The position numbers and the translations under genes were made by a program. The notes beneath the pieces are model-generated. The model was given only the letters and a program-made list of their open reading frames with translations, had not been told where the DNA came from and did no database searches. Shown here one piece after another: positions 25,216-33,963 of a DNA stretch of 46,762 bases; the stretch's first letter is position 1; the number at the start of each line of letters is the position of its first letter. Origin of the DNA: CAYLJJ01 sp964384025 (GTDB taxonomy: Bacteria; Myxococcota_A; Bradymonadia; UBA7976; UBA1532); contig CAYLJJ010000051.1 in NCBI GenBank assembly GCA_964384025.1, forward strand, positions 1 through 46,762, in the 5' to 3' direction.

Positions 25216-26079
25216 TTATTTTTCCCGGCGCCAAGCCAGCCTGATCTGTTTTTTTTGCCTGTCCAGGCTGAAGAGCGCTCGATGTCCCTCCATCGGGCTC
25301 CTCCAGAGAGAGCAGCGCCGCTTTCCATGATCACCGATGGCGCCTTTCATCTGAGCCAAGAGTCCTTCGAGCTGCTTTAACTCTCCTCCCTCATCTAAAC
25401 GATACTCAAGCTCATAGCTCTGCTGCTCTCCAAGAGCAGAGAGCTTCCGCAGCCCTCGGGCTTGGGCCCCTAAATTGTAGAGGCAGTGTAGAAGAGAGTT
25501 GATTACGAACTTTCGTTGAGCGGAGTTGAGCCCCTCCAGAGCGAAGAGAAGCTCAACTTGAGCCCGTGGTGCCTCCCGCTCCGCCTTTAAGGCGATCTGA
25601 AAGTGGGCCATGCTCTCCAAGAGAGCAGCTTGAAAAGCCTGTTCAAGCAGTTTAAGCGCCTCCTCAGGCTCTTGCACAGGCGGAAGAGTCCTGCTGGAGG
25701 TCCCCCAGATCGGCTCATTTCGATCCGGATTGCTCAGCTTGAGGCGGAGGCTGAGACCATCATGCTGCCCCCCAATCTCTGTAAAGCCTCCGATCTGGAG
25801 ATGGAGGTGGAGATGTTGATCTCTCTCTTCAAGTCTCAGAGTCTTCAGTCGCTTTGGGATGCTCTTTTCGGAGAGGATTTTGAGCTTCAATCTCCTCAGC
25901 ACACGCTTAAAAATTTTCCTCTTCTGAAGGTTCAGGCTGCGCAGGACCTGTAGAGGGATCTTGTGATCTGCGGGCCTCCCTGCCTCGATGCCCATCGGGG
26001 CGTTGATCAGATTGACATACCAGGGTCGTTGAGCGCTGAAGCCTCCTGAGATGGAGAGAGAGAACGCCGGTTCCTTCAT
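25216..26079 (-). CDS. Uncharacterised protein, 287 residues
   Basis: I do not recognise this family. With the ATG at 26079 (GAGAGAGG five bases upstream, 13 bases after the methyltransferase stop) it has 287 residues. The N-terminal half has alternating strands and a very basic segment (about 55-90, KRKIFKRVLRRLKLKI). The middle (about 145-180) is helical (EALKLLEQAFQAALLESM). The C-terminus is basic and ends LAWRREK. No membrane helix is present in this version. The same frame stays open upstream for another 60 codons inside the methyltransferase gene, where it reads like a signal peptide (TFAFCVALSLWVFPTEA). An unconventional upstream start would make it an exported protein. It sits between a methyltransferase and the giant lipoprotein on the same strand and is probably cotranscribed. 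Confidence 0.6.
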   Translation of the reverse strand: MKEPAFSLSISGGFSAQRPWYVNLINAPMGIEAGRPADHKIPLQVLRSLNLQKRKIFKRVLRRLKLKILSEKSIPKRLKTLRLEERDQHLHLHLQIGGFTEIGGQHDGLSLRLKLSNPDRNEPIWGTSSRTLPPVQEPEEALKLLEQAFQAALLESMAHFQIALKAEREAPRAQVELLFALEGLNSAQRKFVINSLLHCLYNLGAQARGLRKLSALGEQQSYELEYRLDEGGELKQLEGLLAQMKGAIGDHGKRRCSLWRSPMEGHRALFSLDRQKKQIRLAWRREK

Positions 26080-26092
26080 AGAGCCTCTCTCT

Positions 26093-26743
26093 TCAGGGCG
26101 CTGAGCCTCTGTTGGGAAAACCCATAGGCTCAGCGCGACGCAGAAAGCGAAAGTAATTGAACTCCTGTATCTTTCCAGCAGGCGTGAGGTGTTGCTCTCT
26201 CTGACTCTCCAGCAGCTCAAACTCTCCTCCCAGGGTCTCTTTGATGCGCGCTTCATCATACGGACGAATCTCTAAGCCACTGCAGCGCTTGGGACCCTCG
26301 GGAGAGAAGGCAGCGAGGATCAGCTGCCCGCCCACCTCAAGGGCCCCTCGAAGAGCCTTCAGGTAGGCTCGCTGTTCGCTCTCTTGCAACATGAAGTGAA
26401 AGACCGCACGATCATGCCAGAGCTTGAAGCGCCTTTGGGCTCGAAATTGAGTCACATCAGCCTCGATCCAAGAGATTCGTTCTGCTCGTAGCCCCAGGCG
26501 CGCACGGCTGATCTCCAGCGCCTTGGCGGAAATCTCCAGAACGCTGAGATCTTGATAACCATACTCTAAGAGCTGATCTATCAAAGAGGAGCAGCCTCCT
26601 CCAACATCAATGATTCCATCTCTGGCTCCGATCCTCGCCCTCTCGATCAACTCTAAGGAGTGCTTTGAGCTGCTCTGAAACCAGCTCATCTCCTGGGGAG
26701 CGCGAGTCGCAAACACAGCCTCCCAATGTTCCCTTCGCTCCAT
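26093..26743 (-). CDS. Class I SAM-dependent methyltransferase
   Basis: The 216-residue methyltransferase begins MERREHWEAVFATRAPQEMS, typical of a small family whose N-terminus reads HWExxYxxK..xxSWFQ. Motif I is IIDVGGGCSSLIDQL (about 46-60). The motif II region SVLEISAKALEIS, motif III/IV WIEADVTQFRAQRRFKLWHDRAVFHF, and the C-terminal FNYFRFLRR strand complete the Rossmann-like fold. The substrate is unknown; this family is often annotated as generic or thiopurine-like. ATG 26743 is chosen because the family N-terminus begins there and GGGGAAAAGAGAG lies upstream; a longer frame to 26899 looks unrelated. It is divergent from the aminotransferase gene and is followed at 13 bases by the uncharacterised gene. 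Confidence 0.82.
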   Translation of the reverse strand: MERREHWEAVFATRAPQEMSWFQSSSKHSLELIERARIGARDGIIDVGGGCSSLIDQLLEYGYQDLSVLEISAKALEISRARLGLRAERISWIEADVTQFRAQRRFKLWHDRAVFHFMLQESEQRAYLKALRGALEVGGQLILAAFSPEGPKRCSGLEIRPYDEARIKETLGGEFELLESQREQHLTPAGKIQEFNYFRFLRRAEPMGFPNRGSAP

Positions 26744-26810
26744 CTCTCTTTTCCCCAGATCAACGCGCACAAAAATGGATTCAGAGCATCTTAACTCTTC
26801 TCTTACAAGC

Positions 26811-26840
26811 TTGACATTTCCAAGCACCCCCACGTATCGG
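26811..26840 (+). promoter_or_regulatory. Candidate promoter of the aminotransferase-pckA unit
   Basis: A perfect -35 hexamer TTGACA lies at 26811-26816. The best -10 at the right distance is TATCGG, 18 bases on, which is weak. It lies in the divergent gap between the methyltransferase and aminotransferase genes, about 30 bases before the aminotransferase ATG. Confidence 0.35.
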
Positions 26841-26867
26841 GAGGGGCTCATCCGATTGGAGTTTCCT

Positions 26868-28085
26868 ATGAGCCTGAGCCAGATAGGTCGTTCTATCAAA
26901 GCCTCTCCGACCCTCGATTTGAATCAGCGTGCCGCTATGATGCGGGCCAAGGGTGAGCCGGTCATCCACCTGGGTTGCGGAGAACCCAGGAGCAAGGTCC
27001 CGATCGACGCGCTGATCCAAGCCGCCGGACTGCTCAACACAGGGGAGATCCGCTATACCCCCGCAGAAGGGACACCCGCGCTTAAGGCAGCCATCATCCG
27101 CTACATGGAGCAATTTTACGCCTATAGGCCAGGCTTCAAGAATGTGATGGCCTCCAGCGGCGCCAAACAAGCGATCATGGTGGCTCTACAAGCGATCGTA
27201 AATCCTCACGATGAGGTGCTCTTCCCCGCCCCCTACTGGGTAAGCTATCCCGATATGGTGCAGCTCTGCCAAGGCGTGCCGGTCCCCATCTACCCTGAGG
27301 ATGGCAGCTTTCAGCCCAGCCTTGAAGATATCAAGCGCTGTATCGGCAGCAACAGCAAGGTGTTGATCCTCAACAGCCCCAACAACCCCACAGGGATCTT
27401 CTATCCCGCAGAGTTTATCCAGCAGGTGGTGCTGCTCTGTGAAAAACATGGGATCTGGCTGATTATGGACGACATCTATCACCGACTGCTCTTTGATGGA
27501 CGTCAGGCTGTCAGCGCGTTTAAATATGCCAAGGATCACTCGGAGAACTCAAAGCTCATCGTGATCAATGGGGTCTCTAAGCAGTACGCTATGACCGGCT
27601 TCCGTATCGGCTGGGCGGTGGGCAATGAGCGGCTTATCCGTACCATGACCAATATCCAGAGCCACCAGACCTCGGGACCCTCCATCCTCCTTCAAGAGGC
27701 AGCGGTGGGTGCTATGCTGGGCTCTCAGTCGGGGGTCCAGAGTTTGCGGCTCAACCTGGAGAACAGCCGAGACTTTATGGTCAAGCACCTGAGAACCTTT
27801 GACAATCTACGCTTTGAGATCCCCCAAGGAACCTTCTATCTCCTGGCTGACTTCTCTCATTATATGAAAGACTCCCAGAAGCTGGCTGCGCTCCTGTTGG
27901 AGAAGGTTCAGGTCGTGACCGTGCCCGGCATCGCCTTTGGGATGGAGGGGCACTTGCGGCTCTCCTACTGCGGCGATCTCAAGGCGATCAAGGAGGGAGT
28001 TGAGCGCATCAAATGGGTCTTGGATCCCCAGGCGCCCAATGAGCTGTTTATCGGTGATCGCAAGCTGATCCGTGACTGGAACTGA
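26868..28085 (+). CDS. PLP-dependent class I/II aminotransferase (aspartate aminotransferase-like)
   Basis: This 405-residue fold-type I aminotransferase has the N-terminal segment GEPVIHLGCGEPRSKVP, SSGAKQAIMVALQAI, the substrate/PLP segment LNSPNNPTGIFY, the MDDIYHRLLF loop, and NGVSKQYAMTGFRIGWAVG in which Lys238 forms the Schiff base with PLP. The arginine near the C-terminus that binds the alpha-carboxylate lies in GHLRLSYCG. These features fit the aspartate aminotransferase subgroup I-gamma, converting aspartate and 2-oxoglutarate to oxaloacetate and glutamate. The ATG at 26868 is chosen for TTGGAG six bases upstream. The stop is three bases before the PEP carboxykinase ATG, so the two form one unit and could convert aspartate to PEP via oxaloacetate. 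The exact amino acid specificity is not provable from sequence. Confidence 0.88.
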   Translation: MSLSQIGRSIKASPTLDLNQRAAMMRAKGEPVIHLGCGEPRSKVPIDALIQAAGLLNTGEIRYTPAEGTPALKAAIIRYMEQFYAYRPGFKNVMASSGAKQAIMVALQAIVNPHDEVLFPAPYWVSYPDMVQLCQGVPVPIYPEDGSFQPSLEDIKRCIGSNSKVLILNSPNNPTGIFYPAEFIQQVVLLCEKHGIWLIMDDIYHRLLFDGRQAVSAFKYAKDHSENSKLIVINGVSKQYAMTGFRIGWAVGNERLIRTMTNIQSHQTSGPSILLQEAAVGAMLGSQSGVQSLRLNLENSRDFMVKHLRTFDNLRFEIPQGTFYLLADFSHYMKDSQKLAALLLEKVQVVTVPGIAFGMEGHLRLSYCGDLKAIKEGVERIKWVLDPQAPNELFIGDRKLIRDWN

Positions 28086-28088
28086 GTC

Positions 28089-29741
28089 ATGAGCAAAGGC
28101 AAAAAGGAGCCCAGGGCCTCTCTCCTCCAAGCTGAGGAGTACAAATCCGACTTCGGGGGCACCTTCAGTGGCTTGATGCGCCCTGATCGCCTCTACTGGA
28201 ACCTGCCCACCCCTGCGCTTATCGAGGAGGCGATCCTTCGCGGTGAAGGGCATCTCCTGGATGGAGGCCCTTTCGTAGTCAACACAGGAAAGTGGAGCGC
28301 GCGCGCCGCCCAGGAGAAGGTGGTCGTTCACGAGCAGAGCAGCCAAGAATATGTCTGGTGGGGCGAGCACAATCGCCCCATGAGCATCGAAAAGTTCAGC
28401 AACCTCTTCAACCGCCTCACAGCTTACTGGCAAGGGGAAGAGCTCTTTATCCAGGACCTCTACTGTGGTGCAGAGCCTGAACATCGTATGGCTATTCGAG
28501 TGATCACGGAGACCGCTTGGCACGCTCACTTCAGCCGCAATATGCTCATCGCACCCGAGGATCCACAGGAGCAGAAGCTCTTTGTGCCCGACTTTACCCT
28601 CTTCCATGCCCCCTCTTTTAAGGTGGATACACGAGTGGATGGCACCCGCTCCGATACGGTGATCGCCATCGACTTCGCGCGGAGAGAGGCGATCATCTGC
28701 GGGACCAGCTACGGAGGAGAGATCAAGAAGACCCTCTTCACGATGATGAACTATCTGCTCCCCTTCCGCGGTGTGCTGCCGATGCACTGCTCAGCGAACA
28801 TGGGAGATGATGGCGCTGTAGCTCTCTTTTTTGGACTCTCAGGGACGGGCAAGACCACCCTATCTGCTGATCCCCACCGTCAACTCATCGGAGATGATGA
28901 GCATGGTTGGGGAGACTGCGGGGTCTTTAACTTTGAGGGGGGCTGCTACGCCAAAGTGATTCGCCTCTCAGAGGAGCATGAGCCGGAGATCTGGAGCGCC
29001 GCCCACCGCTTTGGCACGATCCTGGAGAACGTGGTCTGGGATCTCCCCAGCCGCTTAGTGGATCTTGAGGACGATCGTTTCACTGAGAACACCCGCGCCT
29101 CATATCCGCTGAGCTTCATCAAGAACGCGCTCCCTGCGGCACGCTCTCCCAACCCACCCCAAGATATCATCCTCCTCACCTGTGACGCTCAGGGGGTGTT
29201 GCCTCCCATCGCCCGCCTCAATCCCCAAGAGGCGATCTACCACTTCATCTCTGGCTACACGTCCAAGATCGCAGGCACTGAGATTGGCCTTGGTGTAGAG
29301 CCTCAGATCACCTTCTCCGCCTGCTTTGGTGCCCCCTTTATGGTGCATCATCCCTACACCTACGGACGGATGTTGGCAGAGAAGATGGAGCGTTACGGGG
29401 TGCGTTGCTGGTTGGTCAACACCGGCTGGGTGGGGGGGCGCTTTGGCATCGGGCGGCGGATCAGCATCCGTCACACCCGTGCGCTCTTGGAAGCGGCCTT
29501 GGAAGGAAAGTTGGAAAAGCAGCCCTATCGACAGGACAAGATCTTCGGCTTCCAGGTCCCCGAGTCCTGTCCTGCTGTTCCTGACGAGGTCTTGCAACCC
29601 AAACTCTCCTGGGACAATGAGCGGGATTACTGGAAGGCCTATAATGGCCTCGCGACCCGTTTTATCGAGAACTTCAAGCTCTTCCAAGACGAGGTTCCCG
29701 TTGAGGTCTTGAGCGCAGGACCCAGAAGAAGAGAGCTGTAG
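28089..29741 (+). CDS. pckA: Phosphoenolpyruvate carboxykinase (ATP)
   Basis: This is the cytosolic gluconeogenic enzyme (EC 4.1.1.49) that turns oxaloacetate plus ATP into PEP, CO2 and ADP. The 550 residues are close to the usual 530-540. Characteristic segments are NTGKWSARAAQEKVVV near the N-terminus, FARREAIICGTSYGGEIKK, the P-loop FGLSGTGKTTLSAD (about 253-266), the kinase-2/metal motif LIGDDEHGWGD, and FNFEGGCYAKVI, all diagnostic of the ATP rather than the GTP family. YTSKIAGTEIG and VNTGWVGG near the C-terminus are also conserved. It follows the aminotransferase by three bases with little Shine-Dalgarno of its own, so its translation probably depends on coupling. It is full length and intact. 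Confidence 0.96.
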   Translation: MSKGKKEPRASLLQAEEYKSDFGGTFSGLMRPDRLYWNLPTPALIEEAILRGEGHLLDGGPFVVNTGKWSARAAQEKVVVHEQSSQEYVWWGEHNRPMSIEKFSNLFNRLTAYWQGEELFIQDLYCGAEPEHRMAIRVITETAWHAHFSRNMLIAPEDPQEQKLFVPDFTLFHAPSFKVDTRVDGTRSDTVIAIDFARREAIICGTSYGGEIKKTLFTMMNYLLPFRGVLPMHCSANMGDDGAVALFFGLSGTGKTTLSADPHRQLIGDDEHGWGDCGVFNFEGGCYAKVIRLSEEHEPEIWSAAHRFGTILENVVWDLPSRLVDLEDDRFTENTRASYPLSFIKNALPAARSPNPPQDIILLTCDAQGVLPPIARLNPQEAIYHFISGYTSKIAGTEIGLGVEPQITFSACFGAPFMVHHPYTYGRMLAEKMERYGVRCWLVNTGWVGGRFGIGRRISIRHTRALLEAALEGKLEKQPYRQDKIFGFQVPESCPAVPDEVLQPKLSWDNERDYWKAYNGLATRFIENFKLFQDEVPVEVLSAGPRRREL

Positions 29742-29778
29742 ATCCCAGAACCGTTGAGGAAAGAAGAGGAGAACTCTG

Positions 29779-29831
29779 AACGTCAAGATGCTTATCGAAA
29801 TGAGCATTGTTGGGGAAATAGATGACGTTCG
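29779..29831 (+). other. Nested inverted repeat after pckA
   Basis: GAACGTCA at 29779-29786 and TGACGTTC at 29824-29831 are perfect complements. Inside them a second pair, ATGCT (29790-29794) and AGCAT, can form a smaller hairpin. It lies in the 216-base gap between pckA and the thioredoxin gene and may be a 3' end structure or a control element. There is no T-tract, so it is not a classical terminator. Confidence 0.35.
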
Positions 29832-29957
29832 GTAGCCTTGATCATTAAAATGTTGGGGCTGTGCAGCGCCCCGATCCCCTCGATACCTTCTTTGAGTCTC
29901 AGCTCCCTCTCTGGGATTCTTCTTTCACGCAAACCATCCAGCGAAAGGCCACACCCT

Positions 29958-30590
29958 ATGAAGATATGTGAGCACTGTCAGAACAGGGTCGCTGATCCCG
30001 TGATGATCTGCCCCTTCTGTGGTGCCCAGGTTGGGGAGGCCCCCCCCGCTCCTCCTGAAGAGATACCTACCCTCGAGATGGAGCGCCGTCGTCAGATGGT
30101 GGTCATGGGCAACTCGGAGCGACGCTGGACCTTCTGGCTGACGCCCATGTTCCTGCTTCTCTTCTTTGGGGGTGGACTCCTCTGGTTTCTCCGCCCCATC
30201 TACTTTCCCATAGAGGCGGTCTCTGGGGAGGCAGGAGGTCACCCTTGTCAAGGCTATGAGACCTGTGTGCTCGTCTATGTAGCGCCCTGGTGTTCTGCCT
30301 GTCGTCAGTCCATACCGGTGATTGAGAGCTTTCAAGAGCGCTTAGAGGAGAGTGAGATTGGCTTCGCTGTGGTGATCGGCAGCGACAGCCAGAAGGCTCT
30401 CGAAGAGATGGGCAAGGGCTTCTCAGCCGAGATCTACTATGATCCTAAGCATATCGTCCCTGAGCTGCTCGATTTTAAGATCATCCCCGCTTGGTTCAAG
30501 CTCAACAGAGAAGGTAAGATTTTGGAGGAGGCCAGCGGCACACTCTTTCCTGTTGAGTCTCAAGCTGAGCGCCTGGGCTTGAGCCTCTAG
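29958..30590 (+). CDS. Zinc-ribbon, membrane-anchored thioredoxin-like protein
   Basis: The 210-residue protein has three parts. An N-terminal zinc ribbon (KICEHCQNRV..MICPFCGAQ, four cysteines in two CxxC pairs) is followed by a Pro/Glu linker, one membrane helix (about 55-78, WLTPMFLLLFFGGGLLWFL), and a thioredoxin domain with active site APWCSACRQS (CSAC) and the cis-proline region FKIIPAWFKL. The ribbon should face the cytoplasm and the thioredoxin domain the periplasm, where it could reduce or isomerise disulfides or help cytochrome maturation. ATG 29958 is chosen because the ribbon starts there, with AAAGG ten bases upstream; the longer frame to 29838 looks non-coding. It stands alone between pckA and a convergent aminopeptidase gene. 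Confidence 0.82.
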   Translation: MKICEHCQNRVADPVMICPFCGAQVGEAPPAPPEEIPTLEMERRRQMVVMGNSERRWTFWLTPMFLLLFFGGGLLWFLRPIYFPIEAVSGEAGGHPCQGYETCVLVYVAPWCSACRQSIPVIESFQERLEESEIGFAVVIGSDSQKALEEMGKGFSAEIYYDPKHIVPELLDFKIIPAWFKLNREGKILEEASGTLFPVESQAERLGLSL

Positions 30591-30596
30591 GGTCGC

Positions 30597-31718
30597 TCAA
30601 TCGAGGATCAGTCGATCAGGGTTGAGGGCCTCAAAGGCGGGGTGAACAAAGAGACCATCTTTGCGGATCAGCACTCCATCCATATAGATCTCCCCACCTC
30701 CATACTCCGGAGTCTGAAGAGAGACCAGATCCCAGTGAACCGCGCTGCGGTTGCCATTGTCGGCATCGTCATAGGCGTTTCCAGGTGTGAAATGGAAGGA
30801 GCCCATGATCTTCTCATCAAAGAGGATCTCGTCCATCACGCGATTGATCTTGGGATTACAGCCCAGGGCAAACTCCCCCACATAGCGAGCCCCCTCATCG
30901 GTATCAAAGATGGCGTTGAGGCGCTCAGTGTCGTTGGCTGTGGCCTCGACGATACATCCCCTCTCAAAGCGCAGCTTGACGTTGTTAAACTGGAAGCCGT
31001 GGTAACTGGAGGGGGCGTTGTAGCTGATCATCCCCTCTACACTCTCCCGCACAGGGCAGCTGTAGATCTCCCCATCAGGGATGTTCATGCGACCATCGCA
31101 CTTGACCGCTCCGATCTCCTTGATGGAGAAGCGCAGGTCGGTCCCAGGCCCCTTGATATGAACCTGATCCGCTCCTCTAATAAAGGCCACCGCAGGATCC
31201 ATAGCCTTGGACATGCGGCCATAATCAACCCCTGAGGTCACCTCAAAATAGAAGCGCTCAAACTCATCGCTGGGCATCCCTGCGTTCATCGCCATAAAGG
31301 GGGTGGGGTAGCGCAGGACGACCCACTTGGTCTTAGGAACTCGGACCTCCATATGAACCGGCTGCATCACCTCAGCGCTATAGAGGGTGTTTTTGGGGCC
31401 CAGATCGATCAGCTCTCGAGTGTTGCTTATGCCCCGAACCCCAATAAAGGCGTCCATCTTCTTCATACGGTACAGCTCAGCGTCACAGATGGGCGCTAAG
31501 CTCTTGGCGCTGGCTCCTTGAATAAGGCTGCGGTGAAGGCTCTGGTACTTGATGGAGAGCAGGGGGTAGCCCCCCGCCGCATAGACCGCCTTGACGAGGG
31601 CATCTAGAAACTCCACCGGGGTGTCAAAGGACTCGATCAGCACCTTCTCGCCGGGCTGAACAGAACAGGAGTACTCTACCAAGAGCTTGGCGAGTTTGGC
31701 GTGGCGTGGATCAAACAT
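30597..31718 (-). CDS. M29-family aminopeptidase
   Basis: The 373-residue cytosolic metallopeptidase belongs to family M29 (thermophilic aminopeptidases such as AmpS and aminopeptidase T), which remove N-terminal amino acids using two divalent metals. Conserved parts are the N-terminal KLAKLLVEYSCSVQPGEKVL, the CDGRMNIPDGEIYSCPVRES block, GEFALGCNPKI, KIMGSFHFTPGNAY, and NRSAVHWDLVS. The E, H, H and D of these last blocks are the expected metal ligands. The length is a little under the usual 400-410. The ATG at 31718 has GAGGAGGG further upstream than ideal, with AAAGAG closer. It is convergent with the thioredoxin gene, with only six bases between the stops, and divergent from the DUF2868 gene. 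Confidence 0.88.
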   Translation of the reverse strand: MFDPRHAKLAKLLVEYSCSVQPGEKVLIESFDTPVEFLDALVKAVYAAGGYPLLSIKYQSLHRSLIQGASAKSLAPICDAELYRMKKMDAFIGVRGISNTRELIDLGPKNTLYSAEVMQPVHMEVRVPKTKWVVLRYPTPFMAMNAGMPSDEFERFYFEVTSGVDYGRMSKAMDPAVAFIRGADQVHIKGPGTDLRFSIKEIGAVKCDGRMNIPDGEIYSCPVRESVEGMISYNAPSSYHGFQFNNVKLRFERGCIVEATANDTERLNAIFDTDEGARYVGEFALGCNPKINRVMDEILFDEKIMGSFHFTPGNAYDDADNGNRSAVHWDLVSLQTPEYGGGEIYMDGVLIRKDGLFVHPAFEALNPDRLILD

Positions 31719-31833
31719 CTTTATATCTCTTTCCCTCCTCGGCGCTGTTTTGAGGCAAAGGAGGAGGTGAGGCTCTCATAGATTGCTCCCTCAGGAACAC
31801 TGAGGTACTACTCTGAGCCGGGAGGTTAGCAAA

Positions 31834-33963
31834 TTGAAGCTGGGTCTACTCATAGATTTGGAGCTTCAGTGCTTGGATGATCGCAAGGCGGCCCCTGAGG
31901 CCCTCCGTCAACGGGACCGCCAGATCGGCAAGCGCTTGGAGCGCTTTCTCGTGGCTGAGAGCTGCGACAGCCCCCAGGGGCGTCAGCTCCTCTTCAGCAA
32001 TTGGCTCTACCAACTTCAAGAGGGGGAGGAGAGCTACTCTCTGGGGCAGCGCCTTGAGGGGAGCTATCGCCTTTTGGGGTTGTTGCTGATCCTCTTGGGG
32101 TTGAGCAGTGGGAGCAGCTTGGCCTCTCTGCTCCTCCACTATGAGGGCAGAGCCCCCGTTAACGTGATTCACTTCTTAGCGGTCTTTGTCCTCGCGCAGC
32201 TCCTGATGCTCTTGCTCCTCCCCTTAGCTGGGATGCTCTGGCGACAGAGCGCAGGGGCGGAGCGGGATCGCCTCCTCTCCTCTCTGATGCGTGGCCTCTC
32301 CCACCTCCTGGAGCATCTCCTCAGCCGTCTCTCTGGAGAGCGACGCGCCTCCCTTCAGAGCGGATACCATCGCCTTAAGAGCATCGGAGGGCTTTATACA
32401 GAGCCAGAGCAGGGGCTCCTTTTGGAGCTGAGTAAGCGCTTTGGCTTAGCCTTTAACCTGGGGGCCTTGATCTCTTGCCTTTATCTGATCAGCTTCTCAG
32501 ATCTGGCCTTCGCTTGGAGTACTACCCTGGAGATCGAGAGTGGCTTCTTTCATCGGCTGCTCTCGATTCTCTCCGCGCCCTGGGCCCTGTTTTTTCCCGA
32601 CGCGGTCCCCAGCGAGGCCCTTATCGAGGGCAGCCGTTACTTTCGCAGCGGCAACTTGGGGATGAAGGATCCTCTATTGGCAACCACCTGGTGGCCCTTT
32701 CTGATCAGCGCCCTGATCCTCTACGGTCTGCTCCCTCGCCTGCTGCTCTGGATCTTGGCGCGGCGTAAGCTGAGGCGGCAGCTTCAAGCAGTCTCCCTCG
32801 ATCATGGAGATTTTCAGGCTCTCTTTGAGCGCCTGATGTTGCCTTTGGTGGAGCTGGACAGTCAGCGGGTGCAGCAGCAGGCGGTCCCCCCGCTCCTTCA
32901 ACTGGAGCAGGGAGCGGCTATGCTACAGGCAGCTCAGAGCGTCTCCCCTAAGCCGAGAGCGTCGGGACAAGAGCGCCCGACCACCTCAGCGCCCGCTCCT
33001 CTGCTCTTCAAAGAGCAGCCCCAGGAAGCTTTCAAACCCCAGAGAGAGGCGACACCCCAGAGCGCTCCTCCTGCTGAGCTGACCGAGACCAGACCCTCTG
33101 CGCCGCCGCTGATGGTCAACACCTTCTCAGATCTGGGTCCTCGTCTGAGAGATGAGGAGGCCTTTAACGGCGTCACGATTCCAGATTTAAAGCGGGATGA
33201 GATCTTAGAGATGTTTATCAGCCCGGAGGAGCTGGGGCGGCAACTCACCGATTCAAAGAAGGATAAATCTCTAGAGACGGAGGAGCCTTCTCCAAAGGAG
33301 CCTGAGGAGAGACTCACGCTTAAGCTCTCCTCTCTAAAACCTGAGCCGGAAGAGCCTGTGGAACCTGCAGAGGAGCCTTTGCTGAAGGAACCAACAGAGA
33401 GACCCACGCTTAGGCTCTCCTCCCCAAAGCCTTCAGAAGAGGAGCCTTCAAAAGAGGAGCCTTCAAAAGAGGAGCCCTCTAAACCCTCTCCTAAGGAGAG
33501 TTCAGAGACCATCAGAGCCCTCCCAGGTGTCCCCAACAAGTTCCTCGAAATCATCGTGGTGCTCTGGGGGGACAGCCCTCTGGAGCAGGAGAGCGTCCAA
33601 GAGTTGCTTTGGCGCCGTCTTCCTTGGCAGATCCCCAAGCTGCTTAGAGCGGGGGTGGGTGACTTTCAGAGAGATCTGGAGAGCTGTAAGGCTGTAGCCC
33701 AGGCGACAGAGGGGACACGACGGCGGGTGATGCTCATCGTCGAATCTTTTGAGTCTCCCACCCTAGAAGTGACCCGCTTTCTTGAGCGCTTACGAGAGCA
33801 TATCGGGCCTCGGCGCTCCCTGATCGTCGGTCTCCTGGATGAGAGCCCTGAGGGCAGCTGGATCTCTCCTGACGAAGCAGCTCTAAACATCTGGCGACAT
33901 CAACTGGAGAAGCTGGAGGATCCCTTCCTGCGGTTGGAGCCCCTGATCGAGGGAGATAGATGA
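31834..33963 (+). CDS. DUF2868 membrane protein with a long disordered insertion
   Basis: The 709-residue protein matches the DUF2868 layout: a soluble N-terminus; a helical-hairpin membrane part (helices at about 77-100, 110-136, 205-228 and 290-312); and a C-terminal cytoplasmic domain of about 150 residues (FLEIIVVLWGDSPLEQESV to the end). Between residues about 360 and 557 lies a Pro/Glu/Ser/Lys-rich insertion including tandem KEEPS and repeated ERPTLRLSS-like units. This makes the protein much longer than the usual 450-500. It starts at TTG with GGGAGG about eight bases before. The stop overlaps the ATG of the DUF3482 GTPase (ATGA), the usual partner of this family. The function of the pair is not established. 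A membrane-linked GTPase switch is a reasonable inference. Confidence 0.78.
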   Translation: MKLGLLIDLELQCLDDRKAAPEALRQRDRQIGKRLERFLVAESCDSPQGRQLLFSNWLYQLQEGEESYSLGQRLEGSYRLLGLLLILLGLSSGSSLASLLLHYEGRAPVNVIHFLAVFVLAQLLMLLLLPLAGMLWRQSAGAERDRLLSSLMRGLSHLLEHLLSRLSGERRASLQSGYHRLKSIGGLYTEPEQGLLLELSKRFGLAFNLGALISCLYLISFSDLAFAWSTTLEIESGFFHRLLSILSAPWALFFPDAVPSEALIEGSRYFRSGNLGMKDPLLATTWWPFLISALILYGLLPRLLLWILARRKLRRQLQAVSLDHGDFQALFERLMLPLVELDSQRVQQQAVPPLLQLEQGAAMLQAAQSVSPKPRASGQERPTTSAPAPLLFKEQPQEAFKPQREATPQSAPPAELTETRPSAPPLMVNTFSDLGPRLRDEEAFNGVTIPDLKRDEILEMFISPEELGRQLTDSKKDKSLETEEPSPKEPEERLTLKLSSLKPEPEEPVEPAEEPLLKEPTERPTLRLSSPKPSEEEPSKEEPSKEEPSKPSPKESSETIRALPGVPNKFLEIIVVLWGDSPLEQESVQELLWRRLPWQIPKLLRAGVGDFQRDLESCKAVAQATEGTRRRVMLIVESFESPTLEVTRFLERLREHIGPRRSLIVGLLDESPEGSWISPDEAALNIWRHQLEKLEDPFLRLEPLIEGDR

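Noticed and set aside
27807..28787. Open frame of about 326 residues on the - strand across the aminotransferase and pckA
   Set aside because: It is antisense to two well-conserved enzymes and its His- and Glu-rich translation has no domain.
32934..33638. Open frame on the - strand rich in Ser and Gly within the DUF2868 gene
   Set aside because: It is the complement of the low-complexity linker and its composition reflects that repeat.
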